DNA of 64,000 nt from Cyathus striatus. Taxonomy: Eukaryota > Basidiomycota > Agaricomycetes > Agaricales > Nidulariaceae. The DNA lies in assembly GCA_025738555.1 (NCBI GenBank), contig JAOVFP010000012.1, positions 1,736,001 to 1,800,000 on the forward strand. The letters are read 5' to 3'. The notes beneath the pieces are model-generated. The model searched no databases. It was not told the origin of the DNA and saw only the letters and a list, made by a program, of their open reading frames with translations. Positions 11,850 to 23,416 of the stretch are shown here, piece by piece; positions within the stretch are counted from its first letter, which is position 1; each line of letters opens with the position of its first letter. The position numbers and the translations under genes were made by a program.

Positions 11850-14800
11850 AGGTGTATGTATTACTCATTGCCTGTAATGTGAGGTAGTGAGATCCATGCG
11901 AGTGTTGAATGGCAAGGGAAAGTAACGTAGAGCGGGGGAAAGCAACGGGAGTTGAAGGTGTTGAAACCAGATGCCAAGGCGAGCAGGGCGCAGACAATAT
12001 GTCGACGCTATGCTCAAGAGGTGTCGTCGACCAAGGCAAAGTATGTTGAGGAACCACCAGGGTCCAAACGCCAAATCGATACCACGACGCACAACACCCA
12101 CTCGCAGCAGCACACCATACCCGTAAAAAGCGCATAAAGCACCAACGCAAACTCATAATACTAGCCATCCAACTCAACACCTCCAACGTCCCCAGCCTCC
12201 ACCTTCTCCCCCGCGTCTCACCGCCCATCTTCCCCGACTTCACGTCATCGCTAAATGCCGGCAGCGGTGGAACCGGCAGGGAGACTTTCATTATCCCAAT
12301 AGCTTTAAGCGGGCTAAACGACACGCCCGCATCCGCATCTTGGATCTGCTCCCACTGCTACGTCGTCAACGCAGTGGACACCATCGTAGTAGCAGGGGAA
12401 GTTGTCGTTGATCATGAGGAGCAAGCAGAGTCCCCGGGGTAAGGAATAAGCGAGGATGAGAGATATTTCGATTTCGTAGGGCCTGTAGTGGATGTGGCTA
12501 AACTTAGCCCTGATGGAGAAGTGGACCGCCCTCCGCGGCTGCGAGCGTAGGTCGCTGTTGTCACTGTCCTGCTACATTGCCCCATTGTTGCGGGGGTGAC
12601 TGAAGGGGATAGGGGTACGGTGCCTACTGAAGGAGTAGGTTAATTCGCATGCTGGGGAGCGGCCGTTTGAGCGGGGGCCCTTCGAGTCACTAGTGGAGAG
12701 AAGGGGTTAGCCATGCTATATATGCAGGCATAGAAGCGATAAGATAAGGATGAAATATGTATGGGATCGGAAGGTAAAAGGAGCAATGAAAGAGGATACG
12801 ATAGACTTGCGGCGCATGCTACTACACTCCCTGTCATAACCTCATTGTAACGCCTGATGAGAAAAATCGACAACACCGGCGTCTCAACATATAGGAGCAC
12901 CCACCACACTCGTGCAACCACGCTTGCTTTGGGATACCGAGGGTGTCATAACCCATAAAGCAACCACTACAAGTCCCGCCTAGATCACTGGACAGCGGCA
13001 CAAATAAATGAAAGAGAACCAGCGTAGCCCCTGGAAGATTAGCGGCCATTCATTCGCAAGCTCACATCACAACAACCGCGCCAGAGTAGCAGACAAAAAC
13101 GGGAATAGAGAGTCAACCAAGCCCACGGCGTGAAATAGGAAATCGATAAGGTAGGGCATTGGGCACGCTAGGAGCCCATCACAGCTGCATGACGGTATCA
13201 TCCCACCAGGCAATACAGTGTGTCAAATATGGAACTGCGTCGGGCGTTGAAGCCTCACACCATCGACCCGCCCAGACCACTGGCCACAATGGCACAAATT
13301 TCCACAACATCGATGGAACAAGAAACAATAGAGACGTACGCTATGCCAGCAAAACTACAACCCACGACTCCAACGTACGGCAGCGTAGCGGAGTAAGTGA
13401 CGCATACGTAGACACTGTCACGTAACCGTCTCCCGCCCCTTCGTCCAGCAGGATCCCTGATTATGCCTATGTAACATACATCCTGCATTTCGAGCTGAGT
13501 GAGATGGTGGTAGTTAGGAAAGCAGTGGAGAGCTAGAAGCCATCGTGACTCACATGTAGGTCTTGTGAATCTGCAGCAACATCAGCGACCAATCCTCTTG
13601 TAATCAGGCTTCTTCGTTCAGCTATGCTGTAACATTGACTAGCGCAGTAGATGGGGCCGTAGAGATAGCAACTTGTTCAGCTAGGAGTTGTCTGTGCGAG
13701 AATGGTTGGTTAGATGGGAGTTGATAGGAGTAAGAGTGCGCCAGGAAAAGGACTTACTTCTGCTTTCAATTCATTCATAGCAGAGTATGACAGTGAATCC
13801 TTCCCGCTGTTATTGTCTCAAGAAAACGTAAGACCAGAGGCCTGAGTACCGAGTTTGAGCTGGGTATGTCGTTGGACGCCTGTGTGGAAGGTTGACGCGG
13901 TCCCGGATGATTCATCGCGACTACGTACGCAGCGGTAAGATTTGCGGACGGTCCATTGTAAGATCGAAGAAGGGCGAAGGCATAGTATTCGAAGTACACA
14001 TCTATAGCATTAGAAGCGGGGGTGGGTGGGGTCAATGAGTCGGACACAACGTGGACGTTGTTGACGTTGTGGTCAGGGTTGTAATTGCAGTTGAACCACT
14101 CGGAGTTAAGACATCCCATTATCTCCGTGGTGTGTCAACAACTGCAACAACAACGACCAAACGATGACTACACCGCGTTCTTCACCACTGGCACCAGCAA
14201 GACAAACACTATCAACCATCTCGCCTTCAAAGTCATCCCACCCCTATAGTTCAGCTTCCACCTTGCGTCCGTATTACGCATTAGGGACCTCGAGACATTC
14301 ATGAATCGTTTGACCTCAAGAGGGAATGCTAGCTTCGACTCATCCTCACCAAGCTAGGTTGCGATTCCTAATATCTCTTTAGCTAGTGACGGACCCTAGT
14401 TTCTTTGAGGCTCATTAACGCTTTGCGGAGCTCATCGGAAGGCACATATCGATGTCCTCCTCGACCAGGGCTGTGGAAGGACATGACTGTACTATTCGAA
14501 AGAGACGCCAGTTCCAGGCCCTAGCTTGATCGCTTGGATTACCGTATCCTCCACGCGCGAGTTGCGAGCTGCAACACTCCGGGCCAACTCGACGATTAGT
14601 AGCCGGGGAGCAAGGGGATACGCTCAGACCGTTCCTACGCTATATCTATGCGTCGTGCCTCCGCTCGCGGAGTGATGTAACGTCGGTTGGGCGCACATCG
14701 CCGCGTAGTAGTTGAGCATGAGAGTCTACGTACGTATCGCTATACCCCTTTCTCGCTGCTATCTCCTCTCCTGCCGATGATTCACGTTCACGCTGACATG

Positions 14801-15640
14801 CCCGTCCATTTCATACCGACCCCATCCCTCGACAACAGACACCACGTAACCAGCTACCAGCGGCCTACCTTGCTCTAATGTCCTCAAGAATGTTACGGGA
14901 CTCCCTTCTATAGTTGAAGGAGAAATTGGAGCCCGTTGGCATGCACGTTACTGCGCTAATAACACTCCACACATTCCACAACGAAGTCTTCAGAAGAGCT
15001 CTGCGTTTCACGCGTCTGGCGGCCTCCATAGTGCCGTGCCCTCCCGTTTCCGAACGATGAATAATAAAGGAATGGTTCGATGATCTACCTACGCACCGTC
15101 GTATTTGGTATTTCTACCTGGCCCACGCAGACGTCAATATATTTCTTACTCGTCAACGTTACGGGAGAACTTCGAACACTGGCGGAGTTCACGTGTTTGA
15201 AGCAGAGCCTGGAGCTCGTCTACGTGACGTCCCAATAACTAGCAGGAACGGATAATACCCTCCACCGCTCGGGAGCTCGAGACATCAGCCGTACGACTGT
15301 AGGACGAACATGCATTCACTCGTTAACACTATAGGGAAAAGGCTGTTCCTTCGTTGAATAAGGATGCGATGGCTCAACTATGGCTAGCAGAGATTGGAAA
15401 AGTTGATACTGGACATAGAGTATACTATGCATGGGCGTGGTTTACATTCATTATGATCCCTGGGGCTCTGGCCTTGCTGGGCGCTTGGGCATATAGATTA
15501 ACAACTACTTTCTCACCCCCTCTTCGATGAAGTACCTCACTTAGATCTTAACATCTTCGATTTACCCAGTCTATAGACATACATCTGGATTCTCATCGCC
15601 TTTGGAAATATGCACTATTCAAGCAACACTCGCTTCTATC
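11850..15640. repeat. large repeat family, copy A, left part
   Basis: Nearly collinear with copy B (from 33565) and partly with copy C (from 43660). Shared landmarks are the GTTGAATGGCA…GTTGAAACCAGAT stretch, the TGGATCTG(C/T)TCCCACTGCTA block, and the TATGCACTAT…AAGCAACACTCGC stretch at the right end. A plus-strand block at about 12130-12430 and its equivalents reads protein-like in copies A and C (LIILAIQLN, then VPSL.LLPRVSP, then SASWICSHCYVVNA), so the repeat may contain a dead gene. The family was not recognised. Confidence 0.85.
15633..15640. repeat. 8-bp TSD of hAT-like element (left)
   Basis: CTTCTATC, repeated at 17508-17515. Copy B has a single CTTTTATC at the same place (about 38319-38326), i.e. 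the empty site. Confidence 0.9.
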
Positions 15641-16556
15641 AGGACCCCTGAAAACTCACCCAAATGCCTGGTCCGAAGGCATCACATTTTTATCTGCACC
15701 GAAAATCCTGGTTTTTATCCGCAATTTGACCCAGGGATGCCTCTGGATCCCCAAAATGTGGTTTTTATTCGGAATGTTGCACAGGCCTGGCCGAAAATCC
15801 GGTTTTTCCCTAATATTTTCGCCTAGCGGCGCTCACGACTGTTCCAGATAGCAGAAAACGAAAAAGACAACGAGTTGCAGTAGATACATTTGTATTTAAC
15901 AGTCCTCATTGTCATCCTGAGTGTTTTTACTTATAAGTCAGACTGTGAAGCTTTTAAACTGTTGAAAGTGGTAATTTGTATGGCCTCGAGAGCGCTCAGG
16001 AAATTTGAAGATTGCAGGAGGTGGAACTGTTTTGCCCGGAAGTTGATGCTGATCGACATGTCTCGAAACTGCGCACCGATGAAGTGCTCATCTTGAATTG
16101 GGATGTGGGATACCGCTGAAATGTTGGACGAGTCGGACACCCATGCGTGTCTGGCACCTTTTCCATTTGACTTTTCATAAATAGCGAGAACTAAATGGAA
16201 CTAGTAAGAATTGTGAATACACGTATTCATAACACACCTTTTCCAAGCATAAATTTCCCACTGTACCACACAAATCCATAACCTGCACCTACTGTGCTGT
16301 CTGCGATTCCCTGCTGCAGGTTTTCTAACTGTCCAGCGCGCAGATCTCTCCAGACCTGTTCAACGCTCTTTGCTCTCCCCCACTATGACACACACGTAAT
16401 CACACGTGACCATCGGCAACCGGCTGCTGCTCATAACCGTGCATAAGTACTAGTAGTTTAAAACTTGTAATAGTGTTTGTAATACTATGTACTACTTTTA
16501 AATACAAAGTACAAAGACATAATGTTGCCTCAATGTAACGAGTTCCTTCAAATATT

Positions 16557-16770
16557 GATACTCCATATCCCTAACCACCTAACTCTAACCCTAACTCTAA
16601 CCTCTAACTCTAACCTCTAACATGTCTCTTTCATAGGACAACTTCTGCTAATTATTAGTTCTGTTATATCCTCCCTAACCTAACTATCCCTAACCTAACC
16701 ATCTGGAATCCCTAGCCCTCTCTAACCTATCACCAAACCTAACCATCCCTGACCTAACCTTGACCTAACC
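16557..16770 (+). repeat. CCTAAC/CTCTAAC-rich tract
   Basis: Irregular tandem words CCTAAC, CTCTAAC and CCCTAAC inside the hAT-like element. They resemble telomeric repeats but are too irregular for a telomere and lie in the middle of a transposon. Confidence 0.6.
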
Positions 16771-16795
16771 TCCATTTAATTAGCAAAAAAGAATG

Positions 16796-16880
16796 ACACC
16801 AGCAGGAATTGAACCCCACTCCATACAAAAATGAAACATTAACACAAGTCAATAAACCACTATGCCATTCAGTAATATAA
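16796..16880 (-). repeat. tRNA-like module (SINE head or tRNA relic)
   Basis: On the minus strand an A-box-like TGGCATAGTGG is followed about 45 nt later by a B-box-like GGTTCAATTCC, the spacing of an internal RNA polymerase III promoter. The acceptor and T stems do not pair properly, so this is not a functional tRNA. Confidence 0.45.
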
Positions 16881-17228
16881 AGTAAATATCAAAATGCAAT
16901 TAAGGCAATCAGTGGATGAACACCTTCCATATTTGGTAAGTCATGTAGTGTCATAGTGGGGGAGACGAATGATTGTCAGACCTGTTCCCACACCAATTTC
17001 CTCTTGCTCTTTAACAATGATATGTAGACTGCGTAGTATCTCCTGTCGTGTATTTAACTCCTCTTAATTTCCTTCTGTGCACTTACCATTGTTAATGCTG
17101 CTGAAGGTTTGGAAGATTGGCCACCAATCTTCCGAGTGACAGCGAGAGTGTAACATTGATTTGTCATCACTCAAGCTCGCTTAGCCGTCGTATTGCCACT
17201 GAGTAGACATATTTCGCTCATACAATAT

Positions 17229-17322
17229 ATGCAATGTGTGGTAGACTGGTGGTTAAATATGCCTATTGTAAGCTCTGAATACTATGTAGTCTGGCATCGC
17301 AAAAGTTCGACCCCCAAAGGTA
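17229..17322 (+). repeat. second tRNA-like module, weak
   Basis: TGGTAGACTGG (A-box-like) and AGTTCGACCCC (B-box-like) on the plus strand with tRNA-like spacing, but no matching acceptor stem. It lies in the right half of the hAT-like element. Confidence 0.25.
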
Positions 17323-17515
17323 ATATACATTTTTATCCTCAGAAAAACTAGGCCTACCTAGCCTACCCCTTTTTATCCAGAGTACTGCCACAGGCCTTTT
17401 CACAAAAAAAAGCGGTTTTTATCCGAATTTCCACAGGCTTTTCTCAAAAATTTCCTCACTTTTATCCTTTTGGAGATCAGGCATTTGGGGGGGTTTTCAG
17501 GGGTCCTCTTCTATC

Positions 17516-17606
17516 TTATCTATCAGCAATCGATTTGTTAGGCCAGAAGCCACCAGGTATAGGATCCAGTTGCTTCTCACAAGTTTGACAGATTGGTATA
17601 CTACTT
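17516..17606. repeat. large repeat family, copy A, middle part
   Basis: Short stretch between the two DNA transposons (TTATCTATCAGCAATCGATT and GGATCCAGTTGCTT, then CTACTTTA). It matches copy B at about 38327-38390, which shows that both transposons inserted into one former repeat copy. Confidence 0.85.
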
Positions 17607-17944
17607 TACAGCAGTTTGCTTATCATTGTAGCCCCTTGACATTTTTGTATACATCTGAGTTTCATCAGCAGCATGATCCGAGCCAGGTTACTGGTAGGAT
17701 CCAATGGGCTATTCTTAAATGGGAATATGACAGTGACGCTCACCAGGACTCTAGGCACTAGTTTTCAATTGACGCTGCCTCCAAGCATAATGGCATTATA
17801 TTTCTTCAATTTGTTTATTGTCCACAGAGGATTGTCCCTTACCATTGGGGGTGATGAGCAGTGTAATTCACTGAGTGTCGCCACAAGGTGTGTATAAAGT
17901 GGGTATGCACCTGGTGAGTTGTACACTGTACACATTGTTTAACT

Positions 17945-19727
17945 ATGCATCAGTACTTGAATCAGCACAATCCAGGTCCCCCAGGAAGGCATCCCGATCC
18001 TCTGTATCCCATCTACTATCCACCTCCTCATGCACCACCACATTTCTTAGGATACCCACCACCTTATCCTCAGCAGTTTCATCATCCAGTCCCACATGAT
18101 TATCATCCTCAGCTTCAACCTCCTTTCAATCCTAGGTCAGCTGCTTTTCCCAACTACTATGCTCATCAGGCTCATGCAAATAATTTTCTCGAGCCTCAGC
18201 AACTTCAAGCAAACCCTACTATGGTGCAAATTGATCCTGCTCCTGAGCCCATACATAGAAATACCCAGCCAAATGAAGAGGTTCGCACTGGAGGTATGTT
18301 CTTTCATTATGTTTTATAAAGACCATCTTTGCTGAGTACATGATCATGTAGTATTTCATATTACAGCTGAGCTAGTTTCAAATGATGTCAAACACGAGTT
18401 TAGGTTTGAAACCAATATGCCTTGGGATGACTTCAAGTCTCGTTGTTGCACCCTTATGGACAGTGAGCACAACAAAGCTAAGTTAGCTTATTGCTTGGCT
18501 GGGGAGGGGCCGCGCACCACCCCATCATTGTTGACAAACAGCAATGACTGGTTATCAGCAGTGGATAAGCTTCGGGGTATGGCTTTGCATGCTAGGAAAA
18601 AGGCTGTTGGAATTCAAGTGGTGGATTTGGAGGCCATGCGTATTTACTTTCATCAATGAGATAAAATTATATGACTCTTTATAAACAGACTCCAAAGAAA
18701 CCCACCAGGGGCAAAAGGAAACGACCCAGCAACAAAGAGAATGACAATTTGGATGACAATGATTCTGGAGTTCATGAGGCATGGAAGATGCTTGAATGCA
18801 AGTTGAAATGTGAGAAACATAGTCATCATTGCTATGTTCCACCAAGTGGGCAGCATGTTCCAGTGGAGGATAAAATGATGATGCACTGGGCAAAGATGAT
18901 TGTAAGTTCTATGTAACTTTTCCTGAAAGACTTACATTTACATTGGCTATGCATCTATCACAGGCTTTGGGCAAGGCAGACATTAACTGTCCTCCTCATA
19001 CCCTTGATTTTGAACGACCCCTGAAGCAGGCATGGGGATGATCAGGAGCAGGTTGTCCACCACCTACACCATGTGTTAATATATATTTTGGCCAGAGGGT
19101 TTCTTCAAAGTCAAAGTCATCATCTGCTATGCCATGCTATGCTTCAGAGCACTCCAAAGGCATTGACTCCAATGCATTGGGTCTTTCTTCTATTGCCTCA
19201 GGAAGCCGCACATATGATCTTTTGACTATCCAACCCCCAATTTGTTACTAACCTCACTAGAAGTGGAAAATGGCCCTCCATTCTTAATGGATGTTGAATG
19301 CATGAACTTAATTGTTGCAGGGATTGAGACTATTGCTGATTTTACCAAGATTTCCAAGTGGGAGTTTCATCTAAATACATCTATTTCAGCAGAAAAGATA
19401 TGAACCCTATTCACGAAAGCTACTGCAATGCTAACAAGCTTTCACCTAAAGCATTGTGAGAATATACAGGACATTCAGGACATTGAAGAACATGCAATGA
19501 GCTGTAAGTAATGGTGAATTATCTATCAGATCTACTGTTCTAATTTACATTTAGTGATAAGGAATAACCCCACTACAGCACAGTCAAGTAGTAGTGTCTC
19601 ACATTACACATCAACAATTCCTGATGATGAGACTGTGATTGGCCAGAGTGAGTGGGATTTTGAAACAATCTCTTACAATAAGACATCAGACGAGGAAGAT
19701 GTCAATGAGCTTTCTGGCAGTGAATGA
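17945..19727 (+). pseudogene. passenger gene of the Tc1/mariner element, function unknown
   Basis: Exon 1 (17945-18293) encodes a Pro/His/Tyr-rich N-terminus (MHQYLNQHNPGPPGRHPDPL). A GT-AG intron 18294-18366 leads to a folded-looking part, MPWDDFKSRCCTLMDSEHNK and LAYCLAGEGPRTTPSLL. Later exons encode a basic stretch TPKKPTRGKRKRPSNKEND and a Cys/His block ECKLKCEKHSHHCYVPPSGQ, perhaps metal-binding, followed by HVPV and MHWAKMI. An acidic C-terminal tail ends SDEEDVNELSGSE. A TGA follows LKQAWG near 19037, and TGA/TAA occur in the next exons. The exact middle introns are uncertain. I do not know the function; it could help transposition or be captured host sequence. Confidence 0.65.
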
Positions 19728-19755
19728 ATACTTATACATAATACTACATAGTTAT

Positions 19756-20941
19756 TTACACAATGTAGCCGCTATGTCAAAACCACCCTCATGCTTTACC
19801 TGGAGTGACATTATAAATTGCCTTCCAAATCATGTCGTATGGATTGGTGCCACCCTCTCCCATTTCACCAAGAACATAATCATGATTTGAGTGCAACCAT
19901 GCTTTAATACAAGAAAACCCTTCTTCAATGGGGTTGAAATCAGGTGAGTATGGCGGGAGATACTCCAGCCGCATGCCACTGCACATAATATCAGTCATAC
20001 TATCTGCATGGCTACAAAACCACTAATGTACTGCTCTTCAATCAATTCACAAATACCCTCACACTTATGAATGCTTGCATTATCCATCACAATAACAGAG
20101 TTTGGCTGTGGATAAGGATTCATATGGTTAAGAAGGCCTTCTATAAATGTATAGAAAGCCCTCCCATCAAGTGCATGCTCATATACATCCACATAGATTA
20201 TCCCATCAAGAGATAGGGCTGGGAGGATTGAGTAGCTAAGTAAAAGTGAGAAAAAGACATAATGAGAGTATAACAATACACACTGCTTCCCACGTATAAA
20301 AAAATCATGCCTACATGAGCATGTTCCACATGCAGCCCAGCCATATGAATGTTGTGCAGAGAATTGGCTTAGGTGACTTTCATCCATGAAAACCAGTTGG
20401 TTTGCTTCATAATTGCTCGCAATATGAATCTTGAAGTTTATTCTTCTGTCTTCATTGTGCTCAAGTGCCAGCCATTCTATCTAGAGACATAAATCAGTTC
20501 ATCAATAAATTGAGTCAGTGTTGTGCAGCTCACCTGTTTCCAAGTAAACCCACATCTCTTCAGCATACACGATATTGTTGTCAGTGACACAGAAACAGCA
20601 CAGGTCTCCTTCAATGCTGCTTGAAGTTCCAATAGCATTAGGTCAGGCTGCTGCTCAATACAACTTTCCAGAAAATGAAAAGAACACATCAATCATACAA
20701 ATATAGAGTCTGAAAGATGACTTACCACAACATCAAGACTAGTGAGGCAGCATTTCCTACTGTGTTCAACAGGAATGCGACAAACATCACCTGTGCTTCG
20801 ATATAATGCGAGTACCCACTTTTGTGTTGACCTTGCAACTCCTGTAAACCACAAAATGTCGTAGCGTGAAACACCTTCATTGTCCATGTGGACAACAACT
20901 TCCTTAAGCTCTCTTGAGATGTGTCAATGTTGTCCGGGCAT
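19756..20941 (-). pseudogene. Tc1/mariner (DDE_3-type) transposase
   Basis: Minus-strand exons start at 20941 (MPGQH) and are split by short GT-AG introns, including about 20658-20725, 20480-20530, 20231-20285 and 19990-20045. The N-terminal helix-turn-helix part reads GVSRYDILWFTGVARSTQ and TTISCMLKRCGFTWKQ. The catalytic part has MDESHLSQFSAQHSYGW (first D), VIVMDNASIHKCEG (second D) and YLPPYSPDFNPIEEGFS (E), the triad for cut-and-paste at TA. TGA codons interrupt it after MPGQH, before GWF and before HSGY; in each case Arg-like CGA is a plausible ancestor. Length and order fit fungal Tc1-like transposases of about 330-350 residues. Confidence 0.85.
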
Positions 20942-21146
20942 AACAAGTGGGCGAGGAAAGAGACATAGCAGGTAAAGGGACGGTCAGCAATGTGCATTAG
21001 CAGTGAAGCGAGCAGTGGAGCTTCTTAGCACTTAGTGGTAGCAGCCATGTTCCAGTGGTTTGGCTGTGAGATTGGCATTGATCGCCAGAAAAACTCAGAT
21101 GTATACTAAAAAATCAACTGGCCACAATGATAAGCAAACCACTGTA

Positions 21147-21400
21147 ATACAATCATTCTATTTCTTAAATTGATGGTTACCATTGATTGATAGATCAAAG
21201 TAGGGGTGTTGGACCACCTAAACAGCGAAGGTGGCATATTCCTTGTATATTCCTGTACATTCCTTTGCTAAGGATGACATTGTGACATCCATTCGAACAG
21301 TATTCTTTCGATTTGCTTGTGATAAAAACTCATTCTCCCTCGCATGCTTAGTATGCACTACATGCTACTGTCAATGTAAAGCCTAAGGATTTGGGACAAG
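21147..21400. repeat. large repeat family, copy A, right part
   Basis: Continues the match to copy B (38390-38590) beyond the Tc1 element: ATACAATCATTCTATTTCTT, CCACCTAAACAGCGAAGG and GCATGCTTAGTATGCAC each have a counterpart. Homology fades near 21400. Confidence 0.75.
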
Positions 21401-21953
21401 GCTCAGCCAAAACTATCAAGTTCCTTCCCCTACATGTATCTTCACTCTCTCGACAAAGGTCACCTCATGTACATCTCTTACATTCCCAAAGCCCATGCTA
21501 TCTAATAATCTACACTCCATGCAAAGTAATCTATAGACTTTATAAAGACAGTAACTATTCAATAATAATAGAAAGTGAAATGGTAAGGAGAAGTCAGTAA
21601 TTGCTGAACATATACATTATAAAGTTGAGGAAGACATGGTACCTCATTTTGCCCAAGGAACTGGGTGAAATGTCATGTGTCGTGTCGAGTACATCAACTT
21701 CAAGGTCCTGATTAGTGGACTTAGCATGGGCAGATGGGGAAAATGTACTGCATGAGCGTGTTGGTAGGGTTAGCGGAGGGACAATACTGCGTGGGTTTGA
21801 CAGAATCAGCAGTACTGCAGACTTTCAACCAACTGTTCATGAGATTTTGGTGTGACGGCCATGAACAGTTAGACTCTCTGTTCATGACTCTTTATAATGT
21901 GTAATGAAATGTTTATCCATTCATGAGAATTTTTGTGAGTGAAGCGAGCCACT
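21401..21953. other. AT-rich unassigned stretch
   Basis: Short frames only and no recognised element. It lies between the end of repeat copy A and the left TSD of the next hAT-like element. Confidence 0.4.
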
Positions 21954-21961
21954 GAAAAATA

Positions 21962-23369
21962 AAGAGGTGTCAGATCCAGCGATCTCGGTCATCCCATCCT
22001 GCCACATGAGACTCTTCCCAGGATGGTGGCATTCTATGGCTGTTTCAGATATCCATCAATATGTGCTGCTCGGCATTTGGCATCTCCAAGCTTTTTGTGC
22101 CATCATTTCCTTGTTATTGCAAACATATCTACGTGTTGCTGGTTTGAGTAGTAAAACTAGAATGGTGCTAATATATAGTAACAGGTAGCTATATATGTAC
22201 AGAAATTTATGTTAAACAATTAACTAAAGACATCATGATGATAAAGGTGTAACAATACTATTAGGGTAACAGATGGGAATGGGAGCAGTGTGTATTCCTG
22301 GTAGTGATTTCTATTTGTTATAGGTTTACAGAATGAATAGTAGAAAATCTCTGTGTCCATCACAAGTACTTACATGTCTTGAACCCTGATGAATGTGAAG
22401 ATAAGAATTGAAGAGTTGTCTCAGCTTTGAGACATTAATAAATTATCCATTAGTCAACAAATGATTAATGAAATAACATACAAGATGAGTTTCATCTTCA
22501 CTTGTTTTTAGTACCATGGAGAAACAGCTTTCCTGGTACTTTTGATGTGCAATCCTACACAATTTTGAAGAGAAACTGAGTACTAACTCTGGCGTGGTTC
22601 ACAATTGAATGGATCTTGGGAAATTCCAGTGCCGCAATCAAGACAAACTTGGATATGAGAGATCTTTTCATCAATATATGGTAAGTTACAGATAACGTGA
22701 GAGTGAGCATCCAAGTCTGGATCATGAATTGCAGAATAATAGCATAAAAATAACATACTAAGCTAACTTGCACTTGGATATTGAGTGACATCATGATAGT
22801 GGACAATGGAGTAACAATTTCTATGCTTGTACCATATTATTCCAAATATTTCGAGATAACATATGTACAAGGAACATGGAATTTAGCATAAAAGTAACAA
22901 CAGATACTGACCGAGATATTTATATCAACATGAATGGAGTCTTAATGTATAGTAGCTACAGTTTTAAAATGTCATAGATGTGGTGCATATTATGAGGTGA
23001 GTGTCTTCATGAATGATGCATAGGAAATAAGAAGTTTCTGGGTGGGCAACAGCCACCTCAGACAGGACTGAATCAGATCACATTGCATATGGTACATGGT
23101 TCTCACCCCGATGCAGAAAATAGCCTTTTTTAGAAGGTGTTAACATTGGGGTGTACCATATATACTGTGATCCAATTCACTATTGTTTGGGGTGAGCAAA
23201 CATGCTTCTTTGCAAATTGTGGCAAACTGGCATTGATTGTTCTCACAGTTGACAATGTTGACCACCATGCCAACATGCCATAGACAGTGCTAAACCAAAT
23301 TTGGAGTGTACCCCCCCCCACTCTATAACATCATGGACAACCACAATTGCCAGATCTGACACCTCTTGT
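21962..23369. mobile_element. hAT-like non-autonomous element, about 1.4 kb
   Basis: Ends carry AAGAGGTGTCAGATC in inverted orientation (21962 and 23353-23367), close to the usual hAT terminus. The 8-bp word GAAAAATA flanks both sides (21954-21961 and 23370-23377) if the right terminus is 2 bp longer. No transposase frame is seen. A smaller CACCTC-type MITE sits inside it at 23054-23194. Confidence 0.75.
23054..23194. mobile_element. 141-bp MITE, CACCTC family, copy 1
   Basis: Inverted ends of about 42 bp beginning CACC(T/C)CA(G/A)ACA, flanked by the 3-bp TSD AGC. Same family as 39229-39391. A 3-bp TSD and CAC termini fit CACTA or PIF/Harbinger derivatives. Confidence 0.8.
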
Positions 23370-23416
23370 GAAAAATAGACCCTAGCCTCTATTCAAATTG
23401 GATATAAGTTATGTAC

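Larger units (their letters stand above)
15641..17507. mobile_element. non-autonomous hAT-like DNA transposon, 1,867 bp
   Basis: Terminal inverted repeats of 30 bp with 2 mismatches, starting AGGACCCCTGAAAAC at both ends, flanked by the 8-bp TSD CTTCTATC. The orthologous spot in copy B lacks it. An 8-bp TSD fits the hAT superfamily, although the TIR is not the commonest hAT form. Both subterminal zones carry several TTTTTATCC words in the same orientation, possible transposase-binding sites. No transposase frame is visible; the small frames at 15890-16140 are not recognised. The interior contains CCTAAC-rich sequence (16557-16770) and two tRNA-like modules. Confidence 0.9.
17609..21144. mobile_element. 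Tc1/mariner-type transposon, 3,536 bp, two genes
   Basis: Inverted repeats of about 54 bp (46 of 54 identical) beginning CAG(C/T)(A/G)GTTTGCTTATC, flanked by TA at 17607-17608 and 21145-21146. Copy B has the uninterrupted site CTACTTTAATACAATTG. It contains a DDE transposase gene on the minus strand and an unrelated gene on the plus strand, convergent and 28 bp apart. Both genes are broken by TGA codons, so the copy is not autonomous now. Confidence 0.92.

Noticed and set aside
12640..13049. Minus-strand frames conserved with 35262-35752
   Set aside because: Same reasoning: DNA-level similarity of the large repeat, no sign of protein-level constraint.
13255..13488. Minus-strand frame (MQDVCYIGIIRDPAGRRGG…) also present in copy B at 35949-36197
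   Set aside because: Conserved only because the whole repeat is; frames on the other strand are conserved equally and no domain is recognised.
16557..16770. Telomere-like CCCTAA repeats
   Set aside because: Irregular, short and inside a bounded transposon; not a chromosome end.
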